Assembly: GCA_035315185.1 (NCBI GenBank)
Contig: DATFYE010000063.1
Location: forward strand, 1 to 64,000
Reading direction: 5' to 3'
Length of the DNA stretch: 64,000 bases
Source: JADGQN01 sp035315185
Lineage (GTDB): Bacteria > Desulfobacterota > Syntrophorhabdia > Syntrophorhabdales > WCHB1-27
Shown piece after piece: positions 34,129 through 42,652 of the stretch (within the stretch, counting starts at the first letter, position 1; the number at the start of each line of letters is the position of its first letter). A model generated the notes under the pieces. The model searched no databases. It was not told where the DNA came from and worked only from the letters and a program-made list of their open reading frames with translations. A program made the translations under genes and the position numbers.

Positions 34129-34716
34129 ATGGGTTCTGTCTATCTTGCCATCATTCATTACCCCGTTCTGGACAAACGGGGGGATACTGTCGCGACGAGT
34201 CTGACAAATCTCGAGCTGCACGATGTGGCGAGAAGTTGTATGACTTTTGGTGTGGAGTTGTGCTATATTGTTACTCCTTTACGAAGGCAGGCCTCGATAG
34301 CGGAAAGGCTCATAGAGCATTGGGAATCCGGCTATGGTGCCCGCTACAACCCTGACAGGGCCCAGGCTCTGACAAAAATCAGGATTGTCGGGGACATCGA
34401 GGAAATGATGAGGGGAATCAGGGCAGTGGGCAGTCCGGTTGTCATTGGTACGTCGTCGAAGCAGGGTTCTGAGACAGTTAATTACGAAGAGCTGAGAGCG
34501 TGGATCCAGAAAGACGACAGACCTTTTCTTTTACTTTTCGGCACGGGCTGGGGACTGCCGCCTGCAGTGACTGAGCAATGTGAGAGGATGCTTATGCCTA
34601 TCCGGGGCAAAGGCGAATACAATCATTTGTCGCTCAGGGTGGCCATAGGCATTATTCTGGACAGACTATTGGGAGAAACAGGAGGGGACCATGAACGAGA
34701 TGATCGACCTACTTGA
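34129..34716 (+). CDS. SPOUT-family RNA methyltransferase (TrmD-linked, PF09936-like)
   Basis: A 195-residue predicted SAM-dependent RNA methyltransferase. The knot region LLLFGTGWGLPPAV near 143-156 and YNHLSLRVAIGIILDRLLG near 172-190 match the family often found next to trmD and rplS in Desulfobacterota and Aquificota. It overlaps rplS by 26 bp, which suggests co-translation. Its RNA target is unknown. Confidence 0.82.
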   Translation: MGSVYLAIIHYPVLDKRGDTVATSLTNLELHDVARSCMTFGVELCYIVTPLRRQASIAERLIEHWESGYGARYNPDRAQALTKIRIVGDIEEMMRGIRAVGSPVVIGTSSKQGSETVNYEELRAWIQKDDRPFLLLFGTGWGLPPAVTEQCERMLMPIRGKGEYNHLSLRVAIGIILDRLLGETGGDHERDDRPT

Positions 34717-35038
34717 AAAGGAGCACATGAGACTCGACCTCCCCAAGGTCGACGTGGGCGATACAGTCAGAGTACATACGAAGATCCATGAAGGGGACAA
34801 AGAAAGAATCCAGGTTTTCGAAGGGGTAGTCATAGGGCAGCGAGGCGGAAACACGAGAGCTACGTTTACTGTCCGGAAGGTCTCATACGGGATTGGCGTT
34901 GAAAAAACCTTTCCTGTGCACTCGCCTCTGATCGAGACGATTGAACTCTTGAGCAAGGCAAAGGTGAGAAGGGCCAAGCTCTACTATCTGAGAAATTTGA
35001 AAGGAAAGGCGGCAAAACTCAAAGAGAAAAGGACCTGA
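34691..35038 (+). CDS. rplS: 50S ribosomal protein L19
   Basis: A 115-residue large-subunit protein at the 30S interface. Family segments include GDTVRVHTKIHEGDKERIQ, FEGVVIGQRG and RRAKLYYLRNLKGKAA. The start lies inside the previous gene after AGGAGGGGACC. The stop overlaps the rnhB start as TGATG. Confidence 0.97.
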   Translation: MNEMIDLLEKEHMRLDLPKVDVGDTVRVHTKIHEGDKERIQVFEGVVIGQRGGNTRATFTVRKVSYGIGVEKTFPVHSPLIETIELLSKAKVRRAKLYYLRNLKGKAAKLKEKRT

Positions 35039-35646
35039 TGAACTGCCTGCTCAGCGGCATTGTGGCTGGCATTGATGAGGCAGGACGCGGGCCGCTAGCC
35101 GGTCCAGTCGTATCGTCGTGCGTTGCGTGGCAGGGTCTGCCCGCGGAAAGAGCATCGGTGAACGACTCGAAGCTGCTCACTGAGCAGCAGAGAAAGAACC
35201 TCTTTGAATGGATTCAGGCAAACGCCCATAAAATAGGTATCGGATCGGCCACCCCGCGGGAAATTGAAAAGCTCAATATCCACAAAGCGACGCTCCTATC
35301 GATGAAGCGCGCCATCAAAGCCATCGGCATTCCCGTAAGTCTTATCCTTGTTGACGGCCTGTTTGCCGTCCCCTCCTACCCCAGATGCAGAACCCTGGTT
35401 AAAGGCGATAGGAAGTGTTTTTTCATAGCGTGCGCCTCCATTATTTCGAAAGTTGTCAGGGATGATTTAATGGAGCGGTACGATAAACTCTATCCCCAGT
35501 ACCTCTTCAGGAAGAATAAAGGTTACGGCACCGAAGAGCATCTTGAGGCCATTCGCACCTATGGGTTCTCGCCGATCCATCGCAGAACCTTCAGGGGCGT
35601 GAAAGAGGTAGTTGATGCAGATATGGCAGACGGCAGGCTGCTGTGA
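35038..35646 (+). CDS. rnhB: Ribonuclease HII
   Basis: A 202-residue endonuclease that nicks RNA in RNA-DNA hybrids and at single ribonucleotides. The motif GIDEAGRGPLAGPVV at about 11-25 supplies the first Asp-Glu pair, with further acidic residues in SLILVDGLF near 101-109 and SIISKVVRDD. It is coupled to rplS and yraN by TGATG overlaps. Confidence 0.96.
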   Translation: MNCLLSGIVAGIDEAGRGPLAGPVVSSCVAWQGLPAERASVNDSKLLTEQQRKNLFEWIQANAHKIGIGSATPREIEKLNIHKATLLSMKRAIKAIGIPVSLILVDGLFAVPSYPRCRTLVKGDRKCFFIACASIISKVVRDDLMERYDKLYPQYLFRKNKGYGTEEHLEAIRTYGFSPIHRRTFRGVKEVVDADMADGRLL

Positions 35647-36005
35647 TGAATAAGAGGCAAGAGGGACTTCGAGGTGAGGAAACCGCAATTCGAGCCTTGA
35701 AAAAGCGTGGATATAAGATCCTTGAAAGAAACTACAATACCAGGCTCGGGGAGATAGATGTCATTGCTGAAGAAGGCGGATGCCTCGTTTTTGTCGAGGT
35801 GAAAAAGAGGAATACGGGCCAGTTCGGTGACGCGCTCTCGGCGATTACCAGAACAAAGCAGCAGCACATGGTGAAGTCCGCGCTCTGGTATATGAAGAAA
35901 CATAAGTGTTTCGATAGGCGGGTCCGGTTTGACGCGGTGGGCCTGGACGGAGAGCAGGTTAAGGTCGTAAAAAGTGCTTTCATGGTGGAAGATGACAGAA
36001 GATAA
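35646..36005 (+). CDS. YraN/UPF0102 family nuclease-like protein
   Basis: This 119-residue protein has a Holliday-junction-resolvase-like fold. Conserved positions are RGEETAIRALKKRGYKILERN, the Glu-Asp pair in GEIDVIAEEGGCLVFVEVK with the E-x-K motif at about 51-53, and RFDA. Its role is poorly known. The real start is ATG 35646 rather than the GTG three bases upstream. The downstream larB starts inside its end. Confidence 0.88.
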   Translation: MNKRQEGLRGEETAIRALKKRGYKILERNYNTRLGEIDVIAEEGGCLVFVEVKKRNTGQFGDALSAITRTKQQHMVKSALWYMKKHKCFDRRVRFDAVGLDGEQVKVVKSAFMVEDDRR

Positions 36006-36735
36006 GATAAGAAAATTGCTCAAGGGGATCACGCGCGGAACCGTCACCATAGAAGATGCCATTGAGGAACTCAAAGAGTTGCCGTTCCAGGACTTAGTGC
36101 ACACGAAGATAGACCATCATCGGAAGCTGCGGAAGGGAATGGAGGAAGTCCTCTTCGGCCAGGGCAAGAGCCTCGATCACATGGCTGAGACTATCCGCTC
36201 CATGAGAAAAAAGGAGTCTGACATACTGGTCACGAGGATAGGAAGAGACGTAGGATTGAAGCTTAAGAAGCTTTTCCCCGAAGGCGAGTACGCTGAGCCC
36301 GGTAAATGTTTTGTTATTAAGAAAGACCAGTCTGTTAAAGGGAAAGGCATGATCCTGATCATATCAGCAGGCACGAGCGACATTCCTGTGGCGGAAGAGG
36401 CATATGCCACGTGCAAATTCTTTGGTAACCAAACCGAGAAGCTCTACGATGTTGGGGTAGCAGGTATTCACCGGCTGTTTCAGAACATGCCACTTCTGCG
36501 CAAGGCCCGGGTAGTCATTGTTGCTGCGGGGATGGAAGGGGCTCTTCCTTCGATCGTCGCAGGTATCGTGGGAGCCCCGGTGATAGGCATCCCCACAAGC
36601 GTAGGTTACGGGGCCAGTTTCGGCGGCGCATCAGCGCTCCTCACCATGCTCAACTCCTGTTCGACCGTGGCCACATTCAATATCGATAACGGGTTCGGTG
36701 CGGCTTACTTTGCAACGTTAATCAACCGGCTATGA
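35992..36735 (+). CDS. larB: LarB, pyridinium-3,5-biscarboxylate mononucleotide synthase
   Basis: A 247-residue enzyme of the nickel-pincer cofactor pathway that carboxylates and hydrolyses nicotinic acid adenine dinucleotide. The PurE-like C-terminal half has ISAGTSDIPVAEEA near 123-136, VAAGMEGALPSIVAG and IGIPTSVGYGASFGG near 200-215. ATG 35992 (MTEDKIRKLL) is preferred because it matches family starts. It overlaps the yraN end by 14 bp and larC by 4 bp, so larB-larC form a pair. larE and larA are not in the window. Confidence 0.92.
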   Translation: MTEDKIRKLLKGITRGTVTIEDAIEELKELPFQDLVHTKIDHHRKLRKGMEEVLFGQGKSLDHMAETIRSMRKKESDILVTRIGRDVGLKLKKLFPEGEYAEPGKCFVIKKDQSVKGKGMILIISAGTSDIPVAEEAYATCKFFGNQTEKLYDVGVAGIHRLFQNMPLLRKARVVIVAAGMEGALPSIVAGIVGAPVIGIPTSVGYGASFGGASALLTMLNSCSTVATFNIDNGFGAAYFATLINRL

Positions 36736-37883
36736 GTCTCCTTTACATAGATCCTGTATTTGGGATAAGCGGTGACATGACCATCAGCGCATTTCTCGAT
36801 GCCGGGTGTCCGCTTGCCGTGCTGACTGAACTCCTTGAGCAGCTTCCCGTTTCGCTGCCGTCCCTCGTGCCCGAAAAAAAGAAGCACGGTGTCGTCGAGG
36901 GGACCTGCCTCAAAATAGGTGAGAGTGACGTGCATCTCTCCATCAAGCAGATGGAGGAGATGATACGGTCTTTGAAAGTCGAGGACAGAGTGAAACAGGA
37001 TGCCCTCGGCATCCTCGATATAATCGTCAAAGCAGAGGCGAGAGTCCACGGCGTGGAGCCCGAGAAGGTACACTTCCACGAACTCGCACATGTTGATACC
37101 CTGATAGACCTTCTCTGTACGGCAAAGGCTATATCTTACTTTGGCATTGACGAGGTCTATTGCGGCCCCATTCCTCAAGGGCGGGGCTTTGTGCGGACTT
37201 CACACGGTTTGTTGCCCAATCCGCCCCCGGTCACCGTTGAAATCCTTTCCGGCTTGCCACTCGTTTTCTATCAACAGGAATTGGAGCTGACGACTCCCAC
37301 CGGGGCCGCCATCCTCAAATACTACGTAAAGAATCCTTCTGCACGGCCGCCTTTCTCGCTTCGGAAAAGCGGTGTCGGTTTTGGCACCTACCAGACAGAT
37401 ACCCCGAACGTGGTTAGGATCTTCATCGGAGACGCAGACCGTCCTGAACCTCATGAGGAGGTCTGGGTCATCGAGACGGACGTGGACGATGCCGAGATCG
37501 AATACATGGGCGCAGTGGCGGAAAAGATAAGGATGGCGGGCGCTCTCGACGTACTCTATTATCCGGTCCACATGAAAAAGGGCAGAGTTGGCCTGAGACT
37601 CGCGGTCATCACCAGTGCAGCATGCCTGGAGGCGGTGATCGACAGCGTCCTCGCCGAGACGACAACGTTTGGTTTGCGCTTGCGCAGGGAGTTACGCCGT
37701 ACCTTGCAGCGGAAGGAGACTCTTCATGAAACATCGTTCGGGACTGTGAGGGTCAAAGAAGGTTACGATCAGAAGGGCGATCTTATCAAGACGCACATTG
37801 AATTCGAGGATGTGAAGAGGATCGCCGACGAAAAGGGAGTGCCTTACCGAGTGATACTCGAATCACTTAAGAAAGAACTTTAA
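36732..37883 (+). CDS. larC: LarC, nickel insertion protein for the pincer cofactor
   Basis: A 383-residue CTP-dependent cyclometallase that inserts nickel into the pincer nucleotide. The start LYIDPVFGISGDMTISAFLDAG is diagnostic, with VHFHELAHVDTLID near 114-127 and PIPQGRGFVRTSHGLLPNPP near 148-167. Many LarC genes are split by a programmed frameshift into LarC1 and LarC2; this one is a single uninterrupted frame. The last bases overlap the 3' end of the convergent DUF721 gene. Confidence 0.92.
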   Translation: MSLLYIDPVFGISGDMTISAFLDAGCPLAVLTELLEQLPVSLPSLVPEKKKHGVVEGTCLKIGESDVHLSIKQMEEMIRSLKVEDRVKQDALGILDIIVKAEARVHGVEPEKVHFHELAHVDTLIDLLCTAKAISYFGIDEVYCGPIPQGRGFVRTSHGLLPNPPPVTVEILSGLPLVFYQQELELTTPTGAAILKYYVKNPSARPPFSLRKSGVGFGTYQTDTPNVVRIFIGDADRPEPHEEVWVIETDVDDAEIEYMGAVAEKIRMAGALDVLYYPVHMKKGRVGLRLAVITSAACLEAVIDSVLAETTTFGLRLRRELRRTLQRKETLHETSFGTVRVKEGYDQKGDLIKTHIEFEDVKRIADEKGVPYRVILESLKKEL

Positions 37884-38150
37884 TTCTCTGAATGTCCCGG
37901 GCTTAATCCGCCTGTCTATCTTCCGCAGAATATCCTCTTTCATGTAGCGTAATTGAGCGAGCCAAATCGGGTCATCGACTTCCACGTACAATGTGCCTCC
38001 GTGCAGTCTCGAGGGCCGACAATGGTTTGCCATAGTCGGTCCGGCGACCTCACCCCAGACAGAGAATATCTTGTAGGCATCGATATCTGATGTGAGCTTG
38101 TGCTCCTTCAGCACCGATTGGAGAACCTGCTTGAGGGAAAAGAAAGACAT
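37863..38150 (-). CDS. DUF721/DciA-like protein
   Basis: A 95-residue small basic protein of the DUF721 family, some members of which (DciA) load the replicative helicase. Typical segments are LKQVLQSVLKEHKL, WGEVAGPTMANHCRPSRLHGGTL and DPIWLAQLRYMKEDILRKI. It is convergent with larC with a 21-bp overlap, and it follows metG on the minus strand. Confidence 0.82.
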   Translation of the reverse strand: MSFFSLKQVLQSVLKEHKLTSDIDAYKIFSVWGEVAGPTMANHCRPSRLHGGTLYVEVDDPIWLAQLRYMKEDILRKIDRRIKPGTFRELKFFLK

Positions 38151-38159
38151 GCTGCCTCT

Positions 38160-39689
38160 CTATTTCTCTATTCTCGGAAAAACCGGCGGGACTTTTTCTA
38201 TGGTAGAGAGCCCTTGAGCATCGTAGTAGAAACCGCGCTCTCGATCCATGGAAGTCGTTCCTATCGGCGTCCCGATCCCTATGGCTTTCCATATTTCCTG
38301 AGTTTTCTGAGGCATGAAGGGGTGGAGGAGAAGCGTGGCTATTCTGACACCGTTCCAGAGGTTATAAAGCACGGTAGGTAGTCTCGCCCTGTTATCCTTC
38401 GCAAGCCTCCACGGCGCCTCAGTATCCACATACTTGTTAAGGAGTGAGACAATATCGAAGGCGCATCCCAGGGCCTTATGAAAGCCGAAATTCTCCATGC
38501 CATTTTCATATTCGGCGACAAGGTTCTCTGCTTGGCCGATGAGATGTTCGTCCGTACCTCCTGTCTTCCCGGCTTGCTCCAGTACGCCATTGGAAAACTT
38601 CGTGATCATGGTGACACTTCGGGACACAAGATTTCCGAAATCGTTTGCAAGGTCCCCGTTGATTCTGTGGACTATGGCCTCCCGGGAAAAATCTCCATCG
38701 AGACCGAAAGGGACCTCCCTGAAGAGAAAAAACCTGAATTGGTCTACCCCATAGGTAGAGGCTATCTCGGACGGGGAGACGACATTGCCCAGGGACTTTG
38801 ACATTTTCTGACCGTCCACCGTCCACCAGCCGTGCGCAAAAATTCTCTTGGGAAGTTCCATACCGAGCGACATAAGAAAGGACGGCCAGTAGACAGCATG
38901 GAACCTGAGGATGTCCTTGCCGATCAGGTGGGCGTCACAAGGCCAGAAGTTGCCCATCAGCTGCTCGTCTTCCAGATAGCCGATGCCTGTCAGGTAGTTG
39001 AGCAGCGCATCAAACCAGACGTAGATCACATGCCGGGAGTTGCCTGGCACAGGCACGCCCCAGGTGAAGCTGGTCCTGCTTATAGAGAGGTCACGAAGAC
39101 CGCCCTTGACGAAACTCAGCACCTCGTTGTAGCGCACCTCCGGCAGCACAAAGTCTTTGTGCTCCTCCAGGTAACGAAGGAGCGGCCCCGTGTATTTTGA
39201 CATTCTGAAGAAGTAGGTCTCCTCCTTCAGCCTTTCCAGCAAGCGGCCGCAGTCCGGGCACTTACCTTCCTGCTGCTGCAGCTCGGTGAAATAACTCTCA
39301 CAGGGGACGCAATACCAATCCTCATATTCTCCGAGGTATATATCCCCTTTTTCCTGAATTTTCTGGAAGAAATACTGAACGACTCTTTTGTGCCGCTCTT
39401 CCGTGGTCCTGACAAAGCCGGTATTTGAAATGTTGAGCATTTGCCAGAGATCGGTGAAGGTGTGGACCATCGCGTCTGCCAATTCCTTTGGATGGACCTG
39501 CTTCTCAACGGCTGTCTTCTCCGCCTTTTGGCCGTGTTCATCCACACCGGTCAGAAAAAAGACCTCGTACCCCTGAAGCCGCTTGTATCGGGCCATTATG
39601 TCGGCAGCTACGGTAGTGTATGCATGGCCGATGTGGGGGACATCGTTGATGTAGTAAATCGGCGTTGTGATGTAGTAATGCTTTCCCAA
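38160..39689 (-). CDS. metG: Methionyl-tRNA synthetase
   Basis: A 509-residue class I synthetase charging tRNA-Met in the cytoplasm. The HIGH motif is PHIGHAYT at about 17-24, the KMSKS motif DGQKMSKSLGNVV near 298-310, and a four-Cys zinc knuckle (CVPCESYF and CPDCGRLL) lies near 127-150. The C-terminal EMAP-II/Trbp111-like tRNA-binding domain of longer MetRS is absent. It sits in a minus-strand run pepP-efp-tmk-holB-PSP1-metG. Confidence 0.96.
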   Translation of the reverse strand: MGKHYYITTPIYYINDVPHIGHAYTTVAADIMARYKRLQGYEVFFLTGVDEHGQKAEKTAVEKQVHPKELADAMVHTFTDLWQMLNISNTGFVRTTEERHKRVVQYFFQKIQEKGDIYLGEYEDWYCVPCESYFTELQQQEGKCPDCGRLLERLKEETYFFRMSKYTGPLLRYLEEHKDFVLPEVRYNEVLSFVKGGLRDLSISRTSFTWGVPVPGNSRHVIYVWFDALLNYLTGIGYLEDEQLMGNFWPCDAHLIGKDILRFHAVYWPSFLMSLGMELPKRIFAHGWWTVDGQKMSKSLGNVVSPSEIASTYGVDQFRFFLFREVPFGLDGDFSREAIVHRINGDLANDFGNLVSRSVTMITKFSNGVLEQAGKTGGTDEHLIGQAENLVAEYENGMENFGFHKALGCAFDIVSLLNKYVDTEAPWRLAKDNRARLPTVLYNLWNGVRIATLLLHPFMPQKTQEIWKAIGIGTPIGTTSMDRERGFYYDAQGLSTIEKVPPVFPRIEK

Positions 39690-39699
39690 CTATGTGCCT

Positions 39700-40500
39700 T
39701 TAGGTCTGCCCGCTCTGACCTTGCGTAATGTCCTTTACCGCTACCGTTACCTCTTTCCCTTCATCGATCAGAACGGTCACCGTAGCGTTAAGCGCATTGT
39801 GCTTGAGGACTTTCCCTTCACCCTGGGGGGTCTTAACACGCTTCCCCACCTTTGGAAAGTTTTTCTTCAGTTGGAGATACATATCATGCTCGTAGGAGAG
39901 GCAGCACATGAGTCTCCCGCATACTCCTGAAATCTTAGCTGGATTGAGCGCCAGGCTCTGCTCTTTCATCATCTTGATAGAGACTATAGAGAAGTTGTTC
40001 AGGAATCTCTTGCAGCAAACGACATTCCCGCAATTCCCGAGCCCTCCTATGATTTTTGCCTCATCCCTGACACCTACCTGCCTCATCTCTATTCTTACTT
40101 TGAATTCCTTTGCAAGATCTTTGACAAGGTCTCTGAAATCGACCCGGTTCTCGGCGAAAAAGTAGAACAAGAGCTTAGACCCGCCGAAGTTGTACTCCGC
40201 TCGGAGCAGCTTCATGGGCAGGTTCATTTCTTCTATTTTCTGTCGGCAGACGGAAAAAGCGTGCACCTCCTTTTCTCTGAGGGCTGCATAGGCCGACAAC
40301 TCTTCGGGTGTAGCCTTTCGAAGTATCTTCTTGAGCCCCTCTTTTGTGGTGTCCGTAGGCTCTGTTGCAACAACGCCGAGGGTCTCGCCTCTGTCCAGCT
40401 CGCACACAATCTGATCCCCCACGCTGATCCCGTCAGGCGCCTCCATTTCCAGCACCCCTGTCAGTCTGTCAAATTTTACGTAGCAGCTTTTCATAATCAT
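39700..40500 (-). CDS. PSP1-domain protein (YaaT/RicT family)
   Basis: A 266-residue cytoplasmic protein with the PSP1 C-terminal domain. The conserved cysteine cluster is NVVCCKRF and SGVCGRLMCCLSYEHD at about 175-212. In Bacillus the homologue RicT (YaaT) is part of the Fe-S RicAFT complex affecting RNase Y. The order holB-PSP1-metG is widespread. Its ATG overlaps the holB stop. The cysteines could hold an Fe-S cluster here too, by inference. Confidence 0.9.
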   Translation of the reverse strand: MIMKSCYVKFDRLTGVLEMEAPDGISVGDQIVCELDRGETLGVVATEPTDTTKEGLKKILRKATPEELSAYAALREKEVHAFSVCRQKIEEMNLPMKLLRAEYNFGGSKLLFYFFAENRVDFRDLVKDLAKEFKVRIEMRQVGVRDEAKIIGGLGNCGNVVCCKRFLNNFSIVSIKMMKEQSLALNPAKISGVCGRLMCCLSYEHDMYLQLKKNFPKVGKRVKTPQGEGKVLKHNALNATVTVLIDEGKEVTVAVKDITQGQSGQT

Positions 40501-41453
40501 CTCATGACTGAAATAGCTAGCTGTTCAAACATGAGCCAGCGGTTAATGTTGTATCGAAGGCTTTTCAAAGCTTCCTGTATCCTCTGTGTGGAGCGTTCGA
40601 TCCAGGCCCCATCCCAGGTACTTGTCTCAAGTAACTCTTTAAGATCGCTGTTTACCAGGGCCTGCGTATCACCTACCTGAGTGATTACCCAAAGATCCCT
40701 GAACAACGACAGCAAGAAGTAAAGATAGAAGCGCAGTCCCTTCTCGTGGTCGGTGATGATTTCCGAGAGTCCGGTGGCAGTCACGAAACCCTTCCTTTTC
40801 CCTATGACAAGCTCTGCGAGCCGTTTCCTCACGGCAAAGTTCTCTTCATCCATCCAGAAGAAAGCGGAGCTCATACTGCCCCAGCTGAGAGAGGCCACCA
40901 ACTCTGCTTTTCTATCAGGGAGCTGGACCGACTTCACCAGGTGAGACTTCATCTCCTCCGTAGGAATAGGGCCGAATCCGATGTGCATGCACCTTGATCG
41001 AATTGTCAATGGCACGTCCTTTTCCGCGGATGTAATGAGAAAAAAGAGATTCTGAGGAGGAGGTTCTTCGAGAGTCTTGAGAAGTGCGTTTGCGGCCTCA
41101 TGGGTCATCTGCTCGGCCCCGTCTATCAGTACAACGCGCAGAGGAGCTTGATAGGGCGGTTCGTAGACTTCTTTCCTCACAGTGCGAAGTTCATCTATAC
41201 CTATGGAGGTCTCGGTCCTTAAAATTCGAAGGTCAGGGTGCGTATTCCGGGTCACATTCTGGCACGTGCGGCAAACGCCGCAACCTGTTCCCTTCTCGCA
41301 GAAAAGGTACTTAATGACCTCCACTGCCATCGTACATTTGCCTACACCCAGCGGGCCCGAAAAAAGGAGTGCGTGTGGCAGCCTATCCTTCTTGAGGATG
41401 GAAGAGAGAAGACTTCTGGGTCTGGCGTGCCCGACTACACCCTTAAATTCCAT
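40497..41453 (-). CDS. holB: DNA polymerase III subunit delta'
   Basis: A 318-residue clamp-loader subunit. ATG 41453 (MEFKGVVGHARPRSLLSS) is chosen because it matches family starts; the longer frame runs back into tmk. Walker-like GPLGVGKC lies near 34-41, ending in Cys instead of Thr/Ser and consistent with a non-hydrolysing delta'. A zinc module CEKGTGCGVCRTC lies near 50-62 and the sensor-1 region is LEEPPPQNLFFLITS. It overlaps tmk by 11 bp. Confidence 0.92.
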   Translation of the reverse strand: MEFKGVVGHARPRSLLSSILKKDRLPHALLFSGPLGVGKCTMAVEVIKYLFCEKGTGCGVCRTCQNVTRNTHPDLRILRTETSIGIDELRTVRKEVYEPPYQAPLRVVLIDGAEQMTHEAANALLKTLEEPPPQNLFFLITSAEKDVPLTIRSRCMHIGFGPIPTEEMKSHLVKSVQLPDRKAELVASLSWGSMSSAFFWMDEENFAVRKRLAELVIGKRKGFVTATGLSEIITDHEKGLRFYLYFLLSLFRDLWVITQVGDTQALVNSDLKELLETSTWDGAWIERSTQRIQEALKSLRYNINRWLMFEQLAISVMR

Positions 41454-42066
41454 GGCTTTCGAGAAGGCCCTCCACTTTCTTCCGAATCGTGCGGTGTGCT
41501 CCTTCAACATCCAGATTCGGATCGATTACAAAAAAACGTTTGCTGTCCTCTTCGGAGAGCTTGAGATAGGCTTCCCGTATCTTTTGGTGGAAAGAAGAAC
41601 TTTCTCTTTCAAACCTGTCCATCTGCTGATTCTCCGCTCTCTTCCGCTTGAAAGCAAGATCAACGTCGCAATCCAGAAGAATGGTGAGGTTTGGCCTTAC
41701 GCCCTTGGTGACAAGTCTGTTGAACGTTTCAATGATGCCCAGATCTATGGAGCGTCCGTAGCCCTGATAGGCATACGTTGCGTCAACAAACCTGTCGCAA
41801 AGCACAATCTTCCCTTCGGCCAGTGCCGGCGAAATAACCTCCTCCATATGCTGGGCTCTGACGGCCATAAAAACGAGCAGCTCCGCGAGAGGAAAAACAC
41901 GCAATTCTTTCCGAAGGAGCACGTCCCGCAAGGCCTCTCCGAGCCCTGTTCCGCCCGGTTCACGAGTCTTGATTACGTCGTATCCCTTTTTCTTCAGATA
42001 CGTGTGCAGCAGCTCTGCCTGAGTTGTCTTTCCACTTCCCTCTATGCCTTCAAACGTGATCAGCAT
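41443..42066 (-). CDS. tmk: Thymidylate kinase
   Basis: A 207-residue enzyme phosphorylating dTMP to dTDP. The P-loop FEGIEGSGKTTQA is at about 4-16, the DRX motif in VLCDRFVDATYAYQGYGR near 89-106, and a lid region follows near 140-150. It is 8 bp downstream of efp and upstream of holB, a common neighbourhood. Confidence 0.95.
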   Translation of the reverse strand: MLITFEGIEGSGKTTQAELLHTYLKKKGYDVIKTREPGGTGLGEALRDVLLRKELRVFPLAELLVFMAVRAQHMEEVISPALAEGKIVLCDRFVDATYAYQGYGRSIDLGIIETFNRLVTKGVRPNLTILLDCDVDLAFKRKRAENQQMDRFERESSSFHQKIREAYLKLSEEDSKRFFVIDPNLDVEGAHRTIRKKVEGLLESHGI

Positions 42067-42074
42067 ACCCTGGC

Positions 42075-42641
42075 CTATCTGGAAACTCTCGTTATGTACT
42101 GACCGGTCCTCGTGTCTATTTTGACAACCTCACCCTCTTCAAGAAATAAAGGAACTTGAAGCGTATATCCGGATTCCAGCATTGCCGGCTTGGTAGCATT
42201 CTGCGCCGTATCTCCCTTGATGCCAGGTTCTGTCTTCACGACCTTTAAGTCGACGAAGTTTGGAAGCTCCACCCCTATTGCCTTTCCTTTGTAAAATGAG
42301 AGTGCTATAACCATGCCGTCCTTGAGATAGTTGATGGCATCGCCGAGATTCGTCTCCGGAACAAAGGTCTGATCGTAGGTAGTAGTATCCATGAAATGGT
42401 ATTGGTCCCCTTCCTTGTACATGTACTGCATTTCACGTTGTTCCACATCGGGTACCTCGGCCTTGTCACCGGATCTGAATGTCCTGTCGAGTACGTTCCC
42501 GGTAACGAGACTCTTGATGCGCGTTTTGACGAACGCGCCACCTTTTCCGGGCTTCACATGCTGGAACTCCACAATCACAAAGGGTTCATTATCAATCAGG
42601 ATCTTAAGCCCCTTTCTAAATTCCGCCGTGGAAACAATCAT
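42075..42641 (-). CDS. efp: Translation elongation factor P
   Basis: A 188-residue factor that rescues ribosomes stalled at polyproline. Two ATG codons are adjacent; MIVSTAEFRKGLKILI is the usual start. The modified-tip residue is a Lys (K33 in HVKPGKGGAFVKT), as in the beta-lysylated class and not the Arg-rhamnosylated class. No epmA or epmB modification gene is in the window. It follows pepP by 8-11 bp. Confidence 0.95.
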   Translation of the reverse strand: MIVSTAEFRKGLKILIDNEPFVIVEFQHVKPGKGGAFVKTRIKSLVTGNVLDRTFRSGDKAEVPDVEQREMQYMYKEGDQYHFMDTTTYDQTFVPETNLGDAINYLKDGMVIALSFYKGKAIGVELPNFVDLKVVKTEPGIKGDTAQNATKPAMLESGYTLQVPLFLEEGEVVKIDTRTGQYITRVSR

Positions 42642-42652
42642 CACTACCTCCC

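Noticed and set aside
41182..42102. 306-codon plus-strand frame
   Set aside because: It overlaps holB and tmk, both with full motifs, and has no recognisable domain.
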